From Pirellulaceae bacterium (lineage in GTDB: Bacteria > Planctomycetota > Planctomycetia > Pirellulales > Pirellulaceae), in NCBI GenBank assembly GCA_022448315.1, contig JAKVCA010000016.1, positions 1 through 56,422 of the forward strand: a stretch of 56,422 nt of DNA, in the 5' to 3' direction. The position numbers and the translations under genes are program-made. Of this stretch, positions 35,737 to 44,031 are shown piece after piece (the stretch's first letter is position 1; every line of letters begins with the position of its first letter). The notes below the pieces were generated by a model. It ran no database searches. It had not been told where the DNA came from and was given only the letters and a program-made list of their open reading frames with translations.

Positions 35737-36444
35737 ATGGAAAGATCTGAAGAGTCTTATGGCGAAACGCCAGAAGCGACTTGTGAGGGCGCAGGATTCT
35801 ACCGGACGTCGGTCTTGAGGCATTACGACTGGTGGGTTCACGGTGTGTCCAATGCGCTGATCTGGCGAGTGCCCACGGGAGAGCTGACTCAACTCTATCG
35901 GCAAAACATGACCGCTTGCCATCTTGAAGTGGGAGTGGGAACCGGCAAGTTTCTATCCAAAGCTCTTTCTCGTGAGTGGGGCGGCGAACTGTTGCTGGTC
36001 GACGGGAGCCACGATTGCCTCGAATGGGCAACACGACGACTGGAGAGGCAGGGGATTCAAGTCGCATCCTCGTTGCAAGTCGATTTGAGCTCTCCCGCAT
36101 CAACCATGATTGCACTCGAACCCAAATTTCAATCGGCCGGACTTAACTATGTCCTTCATTGCCTTTCCGGGCAAACGGCGAAAGACCGGGCGGTGCAGTT
36201 TGTGCGGAGGCGTCTGTGTCCAACGGGGGCCCTTTTTGGTTCCACTTTGATTGGGACGCCATCGACTCCATTCTTGCCGGCTCGATGGCTCGAAAGGCGG
36301 TATCAGAATCTCGGAATCTTCAATAACCAGAATGACTCCGTCGAAAGTGTGAGGCAGCTCTTCGATAACCACTTTGAGGATGTGAGCTGTCGACAGTATG
36401 GTCGGGCGGTATTTTTTCGAGCTGCCATACCTAAAGCTGATTGA
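35737..36444 (+). CDS. Class I SAM-dependent methyltransferase
   Basis: 235-residue methyltransferase. SAM-binding motif I is CHLEVGVGTGKFL and motif II is ELLLVDGSHDCLEWA, followed by LNYVLHCLSG, a motif IV-like position. N-terminal FYRTSVLRHYDWWVHGVSNA resembles small-molecule or lipid methyltransferases of bacteria; the substrate cannot be fixed. The start ATG 35737 follows a GGTGG-like site; a TTG at 35722 is possible. It lies 26 bp after queD on the same strand, so it may be co-transcribed with it, but a role in queuosine synthesis is not supported by any motif. Confidence 0.85.
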   Translation: MERSEESYGETPEATCEGAGFYRTSVLRHYDWWVHGVSNALIWRVPTGELTQLYRQNMTACHLEVGVGTGKFLSKALSREWGGELLLVDGSHDCLEWATRRLERQGIQVASSLQVDLSSPASTMIALEPKFQSAGLNYVLHCLSGQTAKDRAVQFVRRRLCPTGALFGSTLIGTPSTPFLPARWLERRYQNLGIFNNQNDSVESVRQLFDNHFEDVSCRQYGRAVFFRAAIPKAD

Positions 36445-36499
36445 GGCCCGTGCGGCTCTGCCGTCGTTTCCGAATCGAGGGCGATGCGTTTAAGTGTTT

Positions 36500-37534
36500 C
36501 TACTGGGCTGCCGAGTGATACCCGTTTGGACCGCCGGAAATCGGTTGATTTTCTGGCAGAGGCCAACTCGCCACCAGGAATTTTCTTTCATGCAGCCATG
36601 ATTCGAGCAGCAGGTATTCGTCGTAACTGTCAGGATACACCCAGATCGTGACGGTCGTTTTTTCCGGAGGCAGACTCTTCAACTTGCTTTGGAATTCTGA
36701 CTGGGGATTTCGAAGTGCCTCTTCGGCCCGGTCACCCAGGATTTCTCGAGCAGGAAGCAATATGAAACCGACGAACTCAGGCTGTTCGCGGCGAATCACT
36801 CCCAGTTCCGTTTGCATCAGTTGCTCTTTCAGGCGAAGTGCATATTGCATTCTGAAGGGACCGATGGGCCCGGCGATTTCCACGGTCTCCGCAGCGGTTC
36901 GAAGCTTCTCCACACTGAATCGCAACTGAGCGGTCATCTCATTGACAAGTTCATCGAGGGGGACATAGGCCAAGTGTCCACTTTTGAGTCTAAAGTGAAT
37001 CTCGTCATTGAAGACGGCTTGAGCGATTGGAGTGGCATGGTGTTGAAGCTGGTTCTGAGGTTCGTCATTGGACTCCAGGAATTTCAATTCCGCCTGAATG
37101 TCTTGGGCTTCCTGAGTATACCCAGCCAGTTTTCCCTCAAGTTCAGCCGTGTTTTTCTGGTCGAGGTTAGCCGATTTGATTTTTGCTTCCACTTCACGTT
37201 CGGCCAGGAGCACCATCTTCTGCAAGCGATCGCGTTCTGATTCCGCGAGTGTACTCATCGCCTCCTCTTGCCGAGCCCGTCGCCCGAGTTCAGCATTGTC
37301 CAATTCCACCTTGTTGGCTTTGTAATTTGCCTCCTGCAATGCGACTTTCAGGTTCGCGAGCTCTTTCGCGTATTCCCCGGGCTCTTCAACCTGCGTCTGC
37401 GACCACTGACTCGAGACCTGTGCGCCGATGACGACCACAAGGATAATGAGAATGCCAACAAGATTTGCGATGATATCCAGAAACGAGTCGTATCCCGAAT
37501 TGTCTTCGCCTTCGTCACGAGAGCTGCGTCTCAC
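36500..37534 (-). CDS. ExbD/TolR-like stator protein with conserved membrane Asp
   Basis: 344-residue membrane protein with a short cytoplasmic N-terminus, one transmembrane helix (residues 18-38), a coiled coil of about 110 residues and a C-terminal soluble domain. The helix starts DSFLDIIANLVGILIIL, which lines up with the ExbD/TolR pattern F-I-D-V; Asp20 takes the place of the proton-carrying aspartate. The coiled coil is rich in Glu and Lys. The last domain contains TTVTIWVYPDSYDEYLLLES, resembling the C-terminus of the protein encoded just upstream. The start GTG 37534 overlaps the upstream stop as GTGA, with AGGAGG 8 nt before it; a longer frame to 37687 has no site. No peptidoglycan-binding OmpA motif is seen. 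Third gene of the motor operon; its cargo is unknown. Confidence 0.8.
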   Translation of the reverse strand: MRRSSRDEGEDNSGYDSFLDIIANLVGILIILVVVIGAQVSSQWSQTQVEEPGEYAKELANLKVALQEANYKANKVELDNAELGRRARQEEAMSTLAESERDRLQKMVLLAEREVEAKIKSANLDQKNTAELEGKLAGYTQEAQDIQAELKFLESNDEPQNQLQHHATPIAQAVFNDEIHFRLKSGHLAYVPLDELVNEMTAQLRFSVEKLRTAAETVEIAGPIGPFRMQYALRLKEQLMQTELGVIRREQPEFVGFILLPAREILGDRAEEALRNPQSEFQSKLKSLPPEKTTVTIWVYPDSYDEYLLLESWLHERKFLVASWPLPENQPISGGPNGYHSAAQ

Positions 37535-39240
37535 GGCTTGACCCTCCTGACACCCAGCCCCGAATCTTCCAGAAGTTTCTCCAGTTGTGCGTATGCCAGA
37601 TCTCCACCCGGATAAACGGTGATCTGGAGTTCGGGTTGCCAATAGGAATTGAATCCAGCAACTCCCCATGAATCGATGCGAGTCCAAATGGCTTCTATCA
37701 TTGGATCCAGCACCGGCTGAATCGACGACTGGTAATCAAGCACCACGTCGTTGCGTCGTTCCGTTTGACTTCCGTGAACGATAAGACGATTTTCAAAACA
37801 ACTGACCTTGATCGGACGACGATATGCAACTGCGCCTGGTGTTCGAGTTGGAAGTGCCCAGTTCTCACCCTTGGATGAGGCCGGATTGCTAGAGCTGGGT
37901 TGTCCCGTGGCTTGAGATGGTGCCGAAATTCCAGTGTCGGAGCCTCGAATTTGCTGACTCGAACCTTGGCCGCCCTGTTGGCCTGTATCCTTCCCGCCGC
38001 TCGAATAACCAACATCCGAGGTGCGATCGTCGGCCGTTCCTGAGCTGGCCGTTCTCGCCTGCGTCTGGGAACTGCCATTGCTTGGGTCTCTGGAACCACT
38101 CTGAGTATTACGAAGTGATCTCAGGGAGGAGGAATTTCTCCCATCAGAAACAAAACCTCCTCGTCGACCCGTGGCTCGAAGAGTCTCTGGGACTTGGTCG
38201 AGTTCAGACGGATTGCCGTTGGCAGCTGCGGCGTATGAACGGTTTTGTCCGTTACCTTCGCCGCTACTGCCCCCAGACCAACGCAACCTGTCGCCCTCTT
38301 GTCCTGACGAAGAGCCCGCGAGTCTTGTAACGGGGAAATTCAGTCTTTCCTGTTTTTCAAGGGCGTCTGCGATGACGAGATCAAGTTCGGCGGAGAACTG
38401 CATATCAACATCAGGAAAGTCCAGCTCCATCGAGTCGGGAATGACTTGGTGTCCGAATTCGCTATCCCATGATTTCATCGCCTGCCGCGCCATCGCGTAA
38501 CCACCTGAACCACCGGGGCGGACGAGTATCAGCGGATAAGGGGCGCCTTGTATTTCGCTCGGATCCAGTTTCCGCCAGTGTTCTCGTATGGCAAGTATCG
38601 CCGCATCGAGGGGATTGCCGGGTAGTATGGGTTCAATAAAATCGCTCTGAGTCAGTTTAATGCCGTAAGGTTGCAGGTGGATTCCATCAGGTTTGCATTC
38701 AATGTAGATCGGCCGCCGTAAGGTTCCATTGCGACCGTCATAAGCGACCACCGCGGTGCGAGCGCGTCGCCGGGACGTTTCTTTACGGGCTTGCGCCAGT
38801 TTGTGCCTGAGGTCGCTCAACTCATCTTGGACTCCGTTGACTTGCGCAATCAGTTCTGAGTTGGGCTTTGCGTCCTCCTTCTCCAGTGATTGCCACATGC
38901 TTTCCAACCGGTTGAGCTCGTCTTGTAATTCCCTTCGATGCCGTTCCAGATGGCTGCGGAGATTTTTGTTCCGTTGAATTTCCTCAACCACCATCGGCCG
39001 AAAGTTGAGCAGTTCGTCTGCGCGGTATTCAGCATCTTCCACGGAGATACGAAGCTCATGAAGCTCTTCTCCCTGAGCAGTTGTGATGGCTTGCCGAGTA
39101 TCGGCTGCTTCAAGGTCAGCCTGTTTCGCCACGAGGACCAGAAGGACAATCAAAACCCCCATCGTGCAGATCAAAACTGCAAGAAAAGGGAAAAGTGAAA
39201 CTTGGTTGGTGGTCGCTGCCTTAGACCGTTTTCTCGTCAT
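37531..39240 (-). CDS. ExbD/TolR-like protein with Asp-to-Ala change and disordered linker
   Basis: 569-residue membrane protein. One transmembrane helix (residues 14-38) has SLFPFLAVLICTMGVLIVLL; Ala21 stands where ExbD has its aspartate (PFIDV), so this copy probably cannot carry protons. Residues 45-160 are a coiled coil. A soluble domain (about 165-300) opens with RRPIYIECKPDGIHLQPYG and has YPLILVRPGGSGGYAMARQA. A Ser/Gly/Gln/Thr-rich disordered linker (about 305-460) follows. A second copy of the domain (about 475-569) begins RRPIKVSCFENRLIVHG and has LQITVYPGGDLAYAQLEKLL. ATG 39240 overlaps the upstream stop as ATGA. Middle gene of the three-gene operon. I infer that it forms a stator with the other ExbD-like protein. 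Confidence 0.8.
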   Translation of the reverse strand: MTRKRSKAATTNQVSLFPFLAVLICTMGVLIVLLVLVAKQADLEAADTRQAITTAQGEELHELRISVEDAEYRADELLNFRPMVVEEIQRNKNLRSHLERHRRELQDELNRLESMWQSLEKEDAKPNSELIAQVNGVQDELSDLRHKLAQARKETSRRRARTAVVAYDGRNGTLRRPIYIECKPDGIHLQPYGIKLTQSDFIEPILPGNPLDAAILAIREHWRKLDPSEIQGAPYPLILVRPGGSGGYAMARQAMKSWDSEFGHQVIPDSMELDFPDVDMQFSAELDLVIADALEKQERLNFPVTRLAGSSSGQEGDRLRWSGGSSGEGNGQNRSYAAAANGNPSELDQVPETLRATGRRGGFVSDGRNSSSLRSLRNTQSGSRDPSNGSSQTQARTASSGTADDRTSDVGYSSGGKDTGQQGGQGSSQQIRGSDTGISAPSQATGQPSSSNPASSKGENWALPTRTPGAVAYRRPIKVSCFENRLIVHGSQTERRNDVVLDYQSSIQPVLDPMIEAIWTRIDSWGVAGFNSYWQPELQITVYPGGDLAYAQLEKLLEDSGLGVRRVKP

Positions 39241-40571
39241 GCCGCCTTCTCTTGACCTGTCGGTTTAAGGTCGACACGATCGCACGTCGAGTTTTGATTG
39301 AGGCGATTATTAAGCAAATGAATCGTCGCTGAAAGACTCATCACTGCTTCTTCAAAGTGGCCGGCAGAACTCAGTGTTTGCAGGTTCCGGTTTAATGCAT
39401 CTTCGAGTTTCAAAACCTCCGCCGTTGCAGCTACTGCTTTGTTAAGAACCTCAGTGTGTCTGACCAGTTCCGACTGTTGAGCATGCATTTGCCGCGCGTT
39501 GTCGGTCAGGGCAATCTGGAGTTGCTCCCAGCGGTTGTGCCAACGTTGCTCGGCATCCTCGGAAATAGCGAGATGGCTTTTTCGCCATTCAAGGAGAGAT
39601 TGGCTTACAGCGTTTTCAAATTCTGTATGAACCGTGGATGCCGTTTGGATTGCGGCGTTGTTCCATTGGGATTGAGCATTCACCAATGCAGATTCCCAGA
39701 GCTGACTTTGTCTTTCAACAAGTGAATGAACAGCATCCAGAACTGATTTTCCTGAGCGTTCAATGGCCCGCGATATCGGGTCATTCGCTGGCGACGAAGC
39801 TTGAAAATATGTTAAGAGATCTTCGTTCGACTGGGATTCAACTTGAGTAAGCAAGTTTTGTTCAAATCGGTCGACGATGAATTGGAAAAACATGAGACCG
39901 ATGGAAAGTGTGAGGGCCAAGGCCGTGGTATCGAAGGCAACATAAAGGCTGCTGCGGAGTCCTTGCATCATGGAATCAAAATCTGCGGCACCCCCGATAT
40001 TTAACCCCCCCAACGCTTCCGAAATACCAATCACTGTCCCCAAGAAGCCAAGCATTGGAGTTGCCCAGATCAAAATCCGCACGAGCGCATAAGATTGGTG
40101 TGATCGCTCAGAATCGAGGTCGGCGAGGTATTTCAGTTCATCTTCCATACCCTCGGAAGAGCCTCGACGTTCGATCATGCTCAGAGCGGTTCTCACACGT
40201 TCAAAAAGGTAATGCCCTTCAGCACGGATGGATTCTCCCAAACTTTCCCAGCGTTCTTTCATCAGCTCCGCATTGGCTGCAAAGCCATCCAATTCGACAT
40301 CTGCGTCAAGTGTCAAATGACGAAGAGTCATGTACTCTCGTGTGATTCGGAAAGTTTTCAGGAGCAGTGATGCCACACCAATAAAAAACATGGCCGTTGC
40401 GATATAAGAAACTGGGTGAGAGGTTAAGTAGCGATCTAGCAGTTCACTGGAAATGACTTGCCTTGTGAGCAGCAGCATGAAGGCCGCGTAGGCGGCTGAG
40501 CCCAATAAGATAGGCCAGCCGAGGCTCTGTATGACCGCAAAAGCTGAGTGAAAGCGACCGGATTTGCTCAC
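39237..40571 (-). CDS. MotA/TolQ/ExbB-type proton channel with long helical tail
   Basis: 444-residue inner-membrane protein. The MotA_TolQ_ExbB domain is recognised by LIWATPMLGFLGTVIGISEA and TALALTLSIGLMFFQFIVDR. Hydrophobic helices lie near GWPILLGSAAYAAFML, YIATAMFFIGVASLLL and these two. After the channel comes a cytoplasmic tail of about 190 residues, predicted all helical (e.g. SVLDAVHSLVERQSQLWESA), longer than in classic ExbB and like the tailed MotA relatives. The start GTG 40571 has AGGAAGG 8 nt upstream; a TTG at 40598 is weaker. The stop overlaps the next ATG. First gene of the motor operon; likely uses the proton gradient to drive the two ExbD-like partners. Function is unknown. 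Confidence 0.86.
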   Translation of the reverse strand: MSKSGRFHSAFAVIQSLGWPILLGSAAYAAFMLLLTRQVISSELLDRYLTSHPVSYIATAMFFIGVASLLLKTFRITREYMTLRHLTLDADVELDGFAANAELMKERWESLGESIRAEGHYLFERVRTALSMIERRGSSEGMEDELKYLADLDSERSHQSYALVRILIWATPMLGFLGTVIGISEALGGLNIGGAADFDSMMQGLRSSLYVAFDTTALALTLSIGLMFFQFIVDRFEQNLLTQVESQSNEDLLTYFQASSPANDPISRAIERSGKSVLDAVHSLVERQSQLWESALVNAQSQWNNAAIQTASTVHTEFENAVSQSLLEWRKSHLAISEDAEQRWHNRWEQLQIALTDNARQMHAQQSELVRHTEVLNKAVAATAEVLKLEDALNRNLQTLSSAGHFEEAVMSLSATIHLLNNRLNQNSTCDRVDLKPTGQEKAA

Positions 40572-40929
40572 AGCGCATACCTTCCTGAAGAGAGACAATG
40601 ACCTCTTCTAGAAATCGACCTCGGACCACAGCAAGATCATTCAAGGTCCCTAAGGAACCTCATTTGCTAGCGAGTACGATTCTTCGCATGCCACTGATTT
40701 CGATTTTCGTATGCGTTGGACGTGCCTCTGGTTCTCCAGTAGGGATCACGACTGCGCGTCCCCAAAAGGGCAGCGGATTCTTTGTCAGGAATCATGTGTG
40801 TGTTTTGGGGATTTTTGCGGGAATAAACGGCAAGAAGGTCAAAGTCTTGGGTATGACTCTGCCGATTCCCTAAGAGTTGGCGAGGCAATTGCCAACCTAA
40901 CCGAGTGAATGATTCCCAGGGGGGATGTA
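40572..40929. other. Gap with no assigned gene, ending in a plus-strand terminator
   Basis: About 360 bp between the motor operon (divergent) and the terminator. Two overlapping plus-strand frames exist (start near 40598 and 40711), but neither has a ribosome site, family resemblance or normal codon pattern. The region could encode a small RNA, since an intrinsic terminator follows on the plus strand with no gene before it. Confidence 0.4.
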
Positions 40930-40966
40930 GCCCGAGTTGCTCTTTGGAGCGACTCGGGCTTTTTTC
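40930..40966 (+). terminator. Rho-independent terminator with no obvious gene upstream
   Basis: 8-bp stem GCCCGAGT / ACTCGGGC (40930-40937 and 40952-40959), extended inside by GCTC/GAGC, followed by TTTTTT. The T run lies on the plus-strand side, so it would end plus-strand transcripts coming from 40600-40930. Confidence 0.82.
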
Positions 40967-40991
40967 GTCATGCCACGCAAGCTGATCGCGA

Positions 40992-41507
40992 TTAATCTGT
41001 GGTTGGAACAGGCAGGGCATCCCAGGTGAGGTAGACCGTCGACTTTTTTCGACCCTGTCCCTTCAAGACGCCGAGGCTGATCAGGCCACCCTCTTGGGCC
41101 GATTTGGAGCCGACACGAAGTTCATCTTGGGCGCCGGGATTCCACCAGTTTCGATTCGGTGGAAAATTCGCCTGTTCACTTTCATCGGTGCTGTATTCAA
41201 AGGCCCCAAGAAGGTCTTTTCGTTCAAAAGGGCTTGACGCAAGCATTTCGTCTACTTCAATTTCCGTCATCGAGAGTTTGAGACTGATGGTTTCGTTGGG
41301 AACATGGGTGATCCAAATCCCCAATGGGACCGATTCGCTTGGGAAATTGAAACCGATTTTGTCTTCAAGCTGGGCCAAGTCCTCTCCGGTCACGTCTTCC
41401 CGAAAATCTTCGATGTAAGTCGCGCGGCAACCTGTTGCGACGAAAAAGCTTGCGAGGTAAACGCCCATCAACATGAGGCACACGAGAAGGTGTGGTGATT
41501 TTTTCAT
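40992..41507 (-). CDS. Predicted lipoprotein, function unknown
   Basis: 171-residue lipoprotein: MKKSPHLLVCLMLMGVYLAS followed by the lipobox VATGC. The mature part is rich in Glu, Ser and Pro, with strand-forming stretches such as PLGIWITHVPNETISLKLS and SLGVLKGQGRKKSTVYLTWD, and no known motif. The frame is open upstream to 41555, but the ATG at 41507 places the signal peptide correctly. No strong ribosome site was found. It is divergent from the metallophosphoesterase gene (137 bp between starts). No partner can be named. Confidence 0.75.
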   Translation of the reverse strand: MKKSPHLLVCLMLMGVYLASFFVATGCRATYIEDFREDVTGEDLAQLEDKIGFNFPSESVPLGIWITHVPNETISLKLSMTEIEVDEMLASSPFERKDLLGAFEYSTDESEQANFPPNRNWWNPGAQDELRVGSKSAQEGGLISLGVLKGQGRKKSTVYLTWDALPVPTTD

Positions 41508-41643
41508 GGAGTTTGACCGAATTTTCAGAGGATTGCTGAGTAGGAAACTTTCCACTCACTGTTTCAGTATAATTCACTGCCGACTTCAAAGAGGTCAATG
41601 AATCAAGTCTGAAGCTTTCGTTTATTGGGAGAGTTCAAAAACG

Positions 41644-43224
41644 ATGTCAACTTTCGTTTACGGTCTTCGATGCCAGTTCATTGTGGTTTTCCTACTGTTC
41701 ACTCAGGCGGCAGTCGCGCAAGCAACGCAAGGCGATATGGCCCGGGGGCGCGTCTACGTCGATTCGAATATGAACGAACAGTTGGATGCGGGGGAGAAAT
41801 TACTCTCCGGAATTCGGATTTCGAACGGAAATAAAATTGTTGAAACGGATGCAAAAGGGGAGTTTGAGATTCCCATTTCCGATGATTGCATCATCTTCTT
41901 GATCAAGCCGACTGGTTATCGAACTCCATTCTCGGACCAACGAACGCCCGAGTTCTACTATATCCATAAGCCGAACGGTTCACCGGCGTCAAAATTTGAG
42001 GGCGTCAAGCCGACTGGCCCGCTTCCCGAGTCAATCGATTTTCCACTTTACCCACAGGAAGAGCCCAAGGTGTTCCGGGCATTGATGTTTGGCGATCCGC
42101 AACCTCGTAATCAAAAGGAGATCGATTACATTGCCCATGATATTGTGGAAGAACTCGTGGGTACCGATGCGGCTCTGGGTGTGACCTTGGGAGATATCTT
42201 GTTTGACGACCTGTCATTGTTTGAGTCTCAAGGGAGAACGATCGGGCTGCTGGGGATACCTTGGTACAACGTCATCGGAAATCATGATATCAACCTCGAC
42301 GCTTCAGAGCGGCGATACGTAAACGAGACGTTTGAGAAACATTATGGCCCCTCGTACTATTCGTTCGATTACGGTCAGGTTCACTTTTTGGTACTGGATG
42401 ATATTGATTGGATTGTGCCAGAAGACGGTCAGCCCGGCAGACCCCGTTACCAAGCGGGTTTGGGTAAGGAGCAGCTTGAGTTTATCCGCAATGACCTTGA
42501 AGGAGTTTCTGATGAGAAACTCGTGGTTCTATTGATGCATATTCCGATTACTCAAATCAAGGATCGGCAAGAGTTGTTTCGACTGATTGAAAATCGTCCT
42601 TTTTGTATGTCAATCTCCGGACATACTCACCATCATGAGCATCGGTATCTGAAGAAGGCCGATGGTTGGCAGGGTGCTACGCCGCATCACCATGTCATCA
42701 ACGTCACGGTCAGTGGTAGTTGGTGGTCAGGGAACGTGAACGAATGGGGGATTCCACACGCCACCATGGCGGATGGCGCTCCGAATGGCTACTCGATACT
42801 TTCCTTTGACGGATCGGAATACCGCGTGGAATATCGTGCTGCGGGGCGATCAGAGAAGTATCAGATGAACATCACGGCTCCGGAGGAGGTGAAGCTTTCC
42901 GAACTAGATGAGGTTGAAATCTATGCCAATATTTTCAACGGCTCGGAGCGGACCAGTGTTGTATTTCGGGTTGGGGGAATGTCTCGATGGATGGAAATGT
43001 CGAGAACCGTGGAAAAAGATCCCGGTTACATCCAAGCCTTCGAGCGTGACAGCAAAGCAACAGAACGGCTTTCGCCGCGCATGAGTGCTCCCAAGGCTTC
43101 GACTCACCTCTGGAAAGCAAAATTACCAAGCAAACTCAGTGCCGGGCCCCAACTCATTCATGTGCGTTCGACGGATCCAAATGGTCAAACGCACGACGGG
43201 TATCGCGTGATCCGCGTGAAATAG
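41644..43224 (+). CDS. Secreted calcineurin-like metallophosphoesterase
   Basis: 526-residue exported phosphoesterase. The signal peptide is LRCQFIVVFLLFTQAAVA, followed by an N-terminal beta-sandwich (residues about 30-130) with GRVYVDSNMNEQLDAGEKLL. The catalytic core carries the metal-binding motifs: FGDPQPRN, VTLGDILFDD, VIGNHDIN, LLMHIPIT and SISGHTHHHEH. A C-terminal domain (about 390-526) of the type often attached to this family ends with LIHVRSTDPNGQTHDGYRV. It would hydrolyse phosphate mono- or diesters outside the cytoplasm, possibly in phosphate scavenging; the substrate is not fixed. A GGGAG element lies about 12 nt before the ATG. A bidirectional terminator follows. Confidence 0.92.
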   Translation: MSTFVYGLRCQFIVVFLLFTQAAVAQATQGDMARGRVYVDSNMNEQLDAGEKLLSGIRISNGNKIVETDAKGEFEIPISDDCIIFLIKPTGYRTPFSDQRTPEFYYIHKPNGSPASKFEGVKPTGPLPESIDFPLYPQEEPKVFRALMFGDPQPRNQKEIDYIAHDIVEELVGTDAALGVTLGDILFDDLSLFESQGRTIGLLGIPWYNVIGNHDINLDASERRYVNETFEKHYGPSYYSFDYGQVHFLVLDDIDWIVPEDGQPGRPRYQAGLGKEQLEFIRNDLEGVSDEKLVVLLMHIPITQIKDRQELFRLIENRPFCMSISGHTHHHEHRYLKKADGWQGATPHHHVINVTVSGSWWSGNVNEWGIPHATMADGAPNGYSILSFDGSEYRVEYRAAGRSEKYQMNITAPEEVKLSELDEVEIYANIFNGSERTSVVFRVGGMSRWMEMSRTVEKDPGYIQAFERDSKATERLSPRMSAPKASTHLWKAKLPSKLSAGPQLIHVRSTDPNGQTHDGYRVIRVK

Positions 43225-43256
43225 CCCTGAGCCTGTAGCAAATTGGCGTGTCAACG

Positions 43257-43297
43257 AAAAAAGGTCACCTTCAAAGACAAAGGTGACCTTACTTTTT
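43257..43297. terminator. Bidirectional terminator between metallophosphoesterase and tRNA-Ser
   Basis: Perfect 11-bp stem AAGGTCACCTT / AAGGTGACCTT with a loop of about 8 nt. Six A residues precede the stem and TTTTT follows it, so it can stop transcripts from both sides: the phosphoesterase gene on the plus strand and tRNA-Ser on the minus strand. Confidence 0.88.
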
Positions 43298-43300
43298 GAG

Positions 43301-43382
43301 CGGAGGGCACGGGACTCGAACCCGCAGCCCCTTGCGGGGTACTTCATTTCCAATGAAGCCGCTAACCATTCGCTTACCCTCC
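43301..43382 (-). tRNA. tRNA-Ser (anticodon GGA)
   Basis: 82-nt class II tRNA. On the minus strand GGAGGGT pairs with GCCCTCC as the acceptor. The anticodon stem CTTCA/TGAAG encloses TTGGAAA with anticodon GGA. A long variable arm (TACCCCGCAAGGGGC) and a T-arm GCGGGTTCGAGTCCCGT follow. The discriminator is G, typical for serine. The 3' CCA is not encoded. It reads UCC and UCU. Confidence 0.95.
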
Positions 43383-43768
43383 GGAGAGCCCTGCAAAATC
43401 AGAGTCAACTACCGAGCCCGAATCTTAGCGGATTCGGGGGGCGGTGCAAAGACGCGTCTGGCGTGAAACACTCGCCTTCCTCGTGAACTTTTACCAATGG
43501 CCACCCAGCAACTTTTTGTTATCAAAGTCAGAGATCTCTGTCGGAAGTCTGGTCCGCTGGCCAGTCGATTAAGGGTTAATCGGTGAAATCTCATGTTTTA
43601 AGAGACAGGCATGTTTAGAAAACGCACGGGACTTGCGATGATACGACCGCACGCCACAGCCAAAAGATGGTTTACGGGGTTTGAGTTCAATAAATTCTTA
43701 ATGAATTCCAGACTCTCCGCCTGCGTATTGAGGGTGATTTTATTCGGGTTAGAAAAAGTGGATCTGCC
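43383..43768. other. Intergenic gap after tRNA-Ser
   Basis: 386 bp that must hold the tRNA-Ser promoter on the minus strand and that of the zinc-ribbon/radical SAM pair on the plus strand. No gene or structured RNA was recognised. Confidence 0.45.
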
Positions 43769-43984
43769 ATGAAGTGTGACCATTGCGGTAACGTGGTTGA
43801 GGTGTTCTCGGATATCTGTCCCCACTGTAATCAACCTTTCTCGGACGCTGCCTCTCCTAAAATGAGGCCCTCAAATTCGATTGCACGAAATCTTTGGATC
43901 GGTTTCTTTACGGCACTCATCCTTGTGGTTTCAATACTTTCCGTAGTGACGATCGGGTGCGTTTCGTTCTTGTATAGCCTGTAG
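43769..43984 (+). CDS. Small zinc-ribbon membrane protein
   Basis: 71 residues. A short N-terminal zinc ribbon has two CxxC knuckles (CDHCGNVVEVFSDICPHC), followed by a linker and one transmembrane helix (IGFFTALILVVSILSVV). Proteins of this layout are widespread in bacteria and their function is usually unknown. ATG 43769 is preceded by a weak GTGG element. It ends 47 bp before the radical SAM gene on the same strand, so the two may be one operon. If so, it could anchor or assist the enzyme at the membrane; that is inference. Confidence 0.68.
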   Translation: MKCDHCGNVVEVFSDICPHCNQPFSDAASPKMRPSNSIARNLWIGFFTALILVVSILSVVTIGCVSFLYSL

Positions 43985-44031
43985 CTGCAATTGAGAGGCA
44001 ATCGCTCCTGTTGCAGAGGAAGCAACGTGAA

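Noticed and set aside
36500-40571. Assignment of the motor operon to the Zorya defence system
   Set aside because: The channel has a helical tail as in ZorA, but neither stator shows an OmpA-like peptidoglycan-binding domain, and no ZorC/D/E-like helicase or nuclease gene is adjacent.
40598-40908. Two overlapping plus-strand frames before the orphan terminator
   Set aside because: Cys-, Arg- and Ser-rich shadow-like composition, no ribosome site. An RNA gene is at least as likely.
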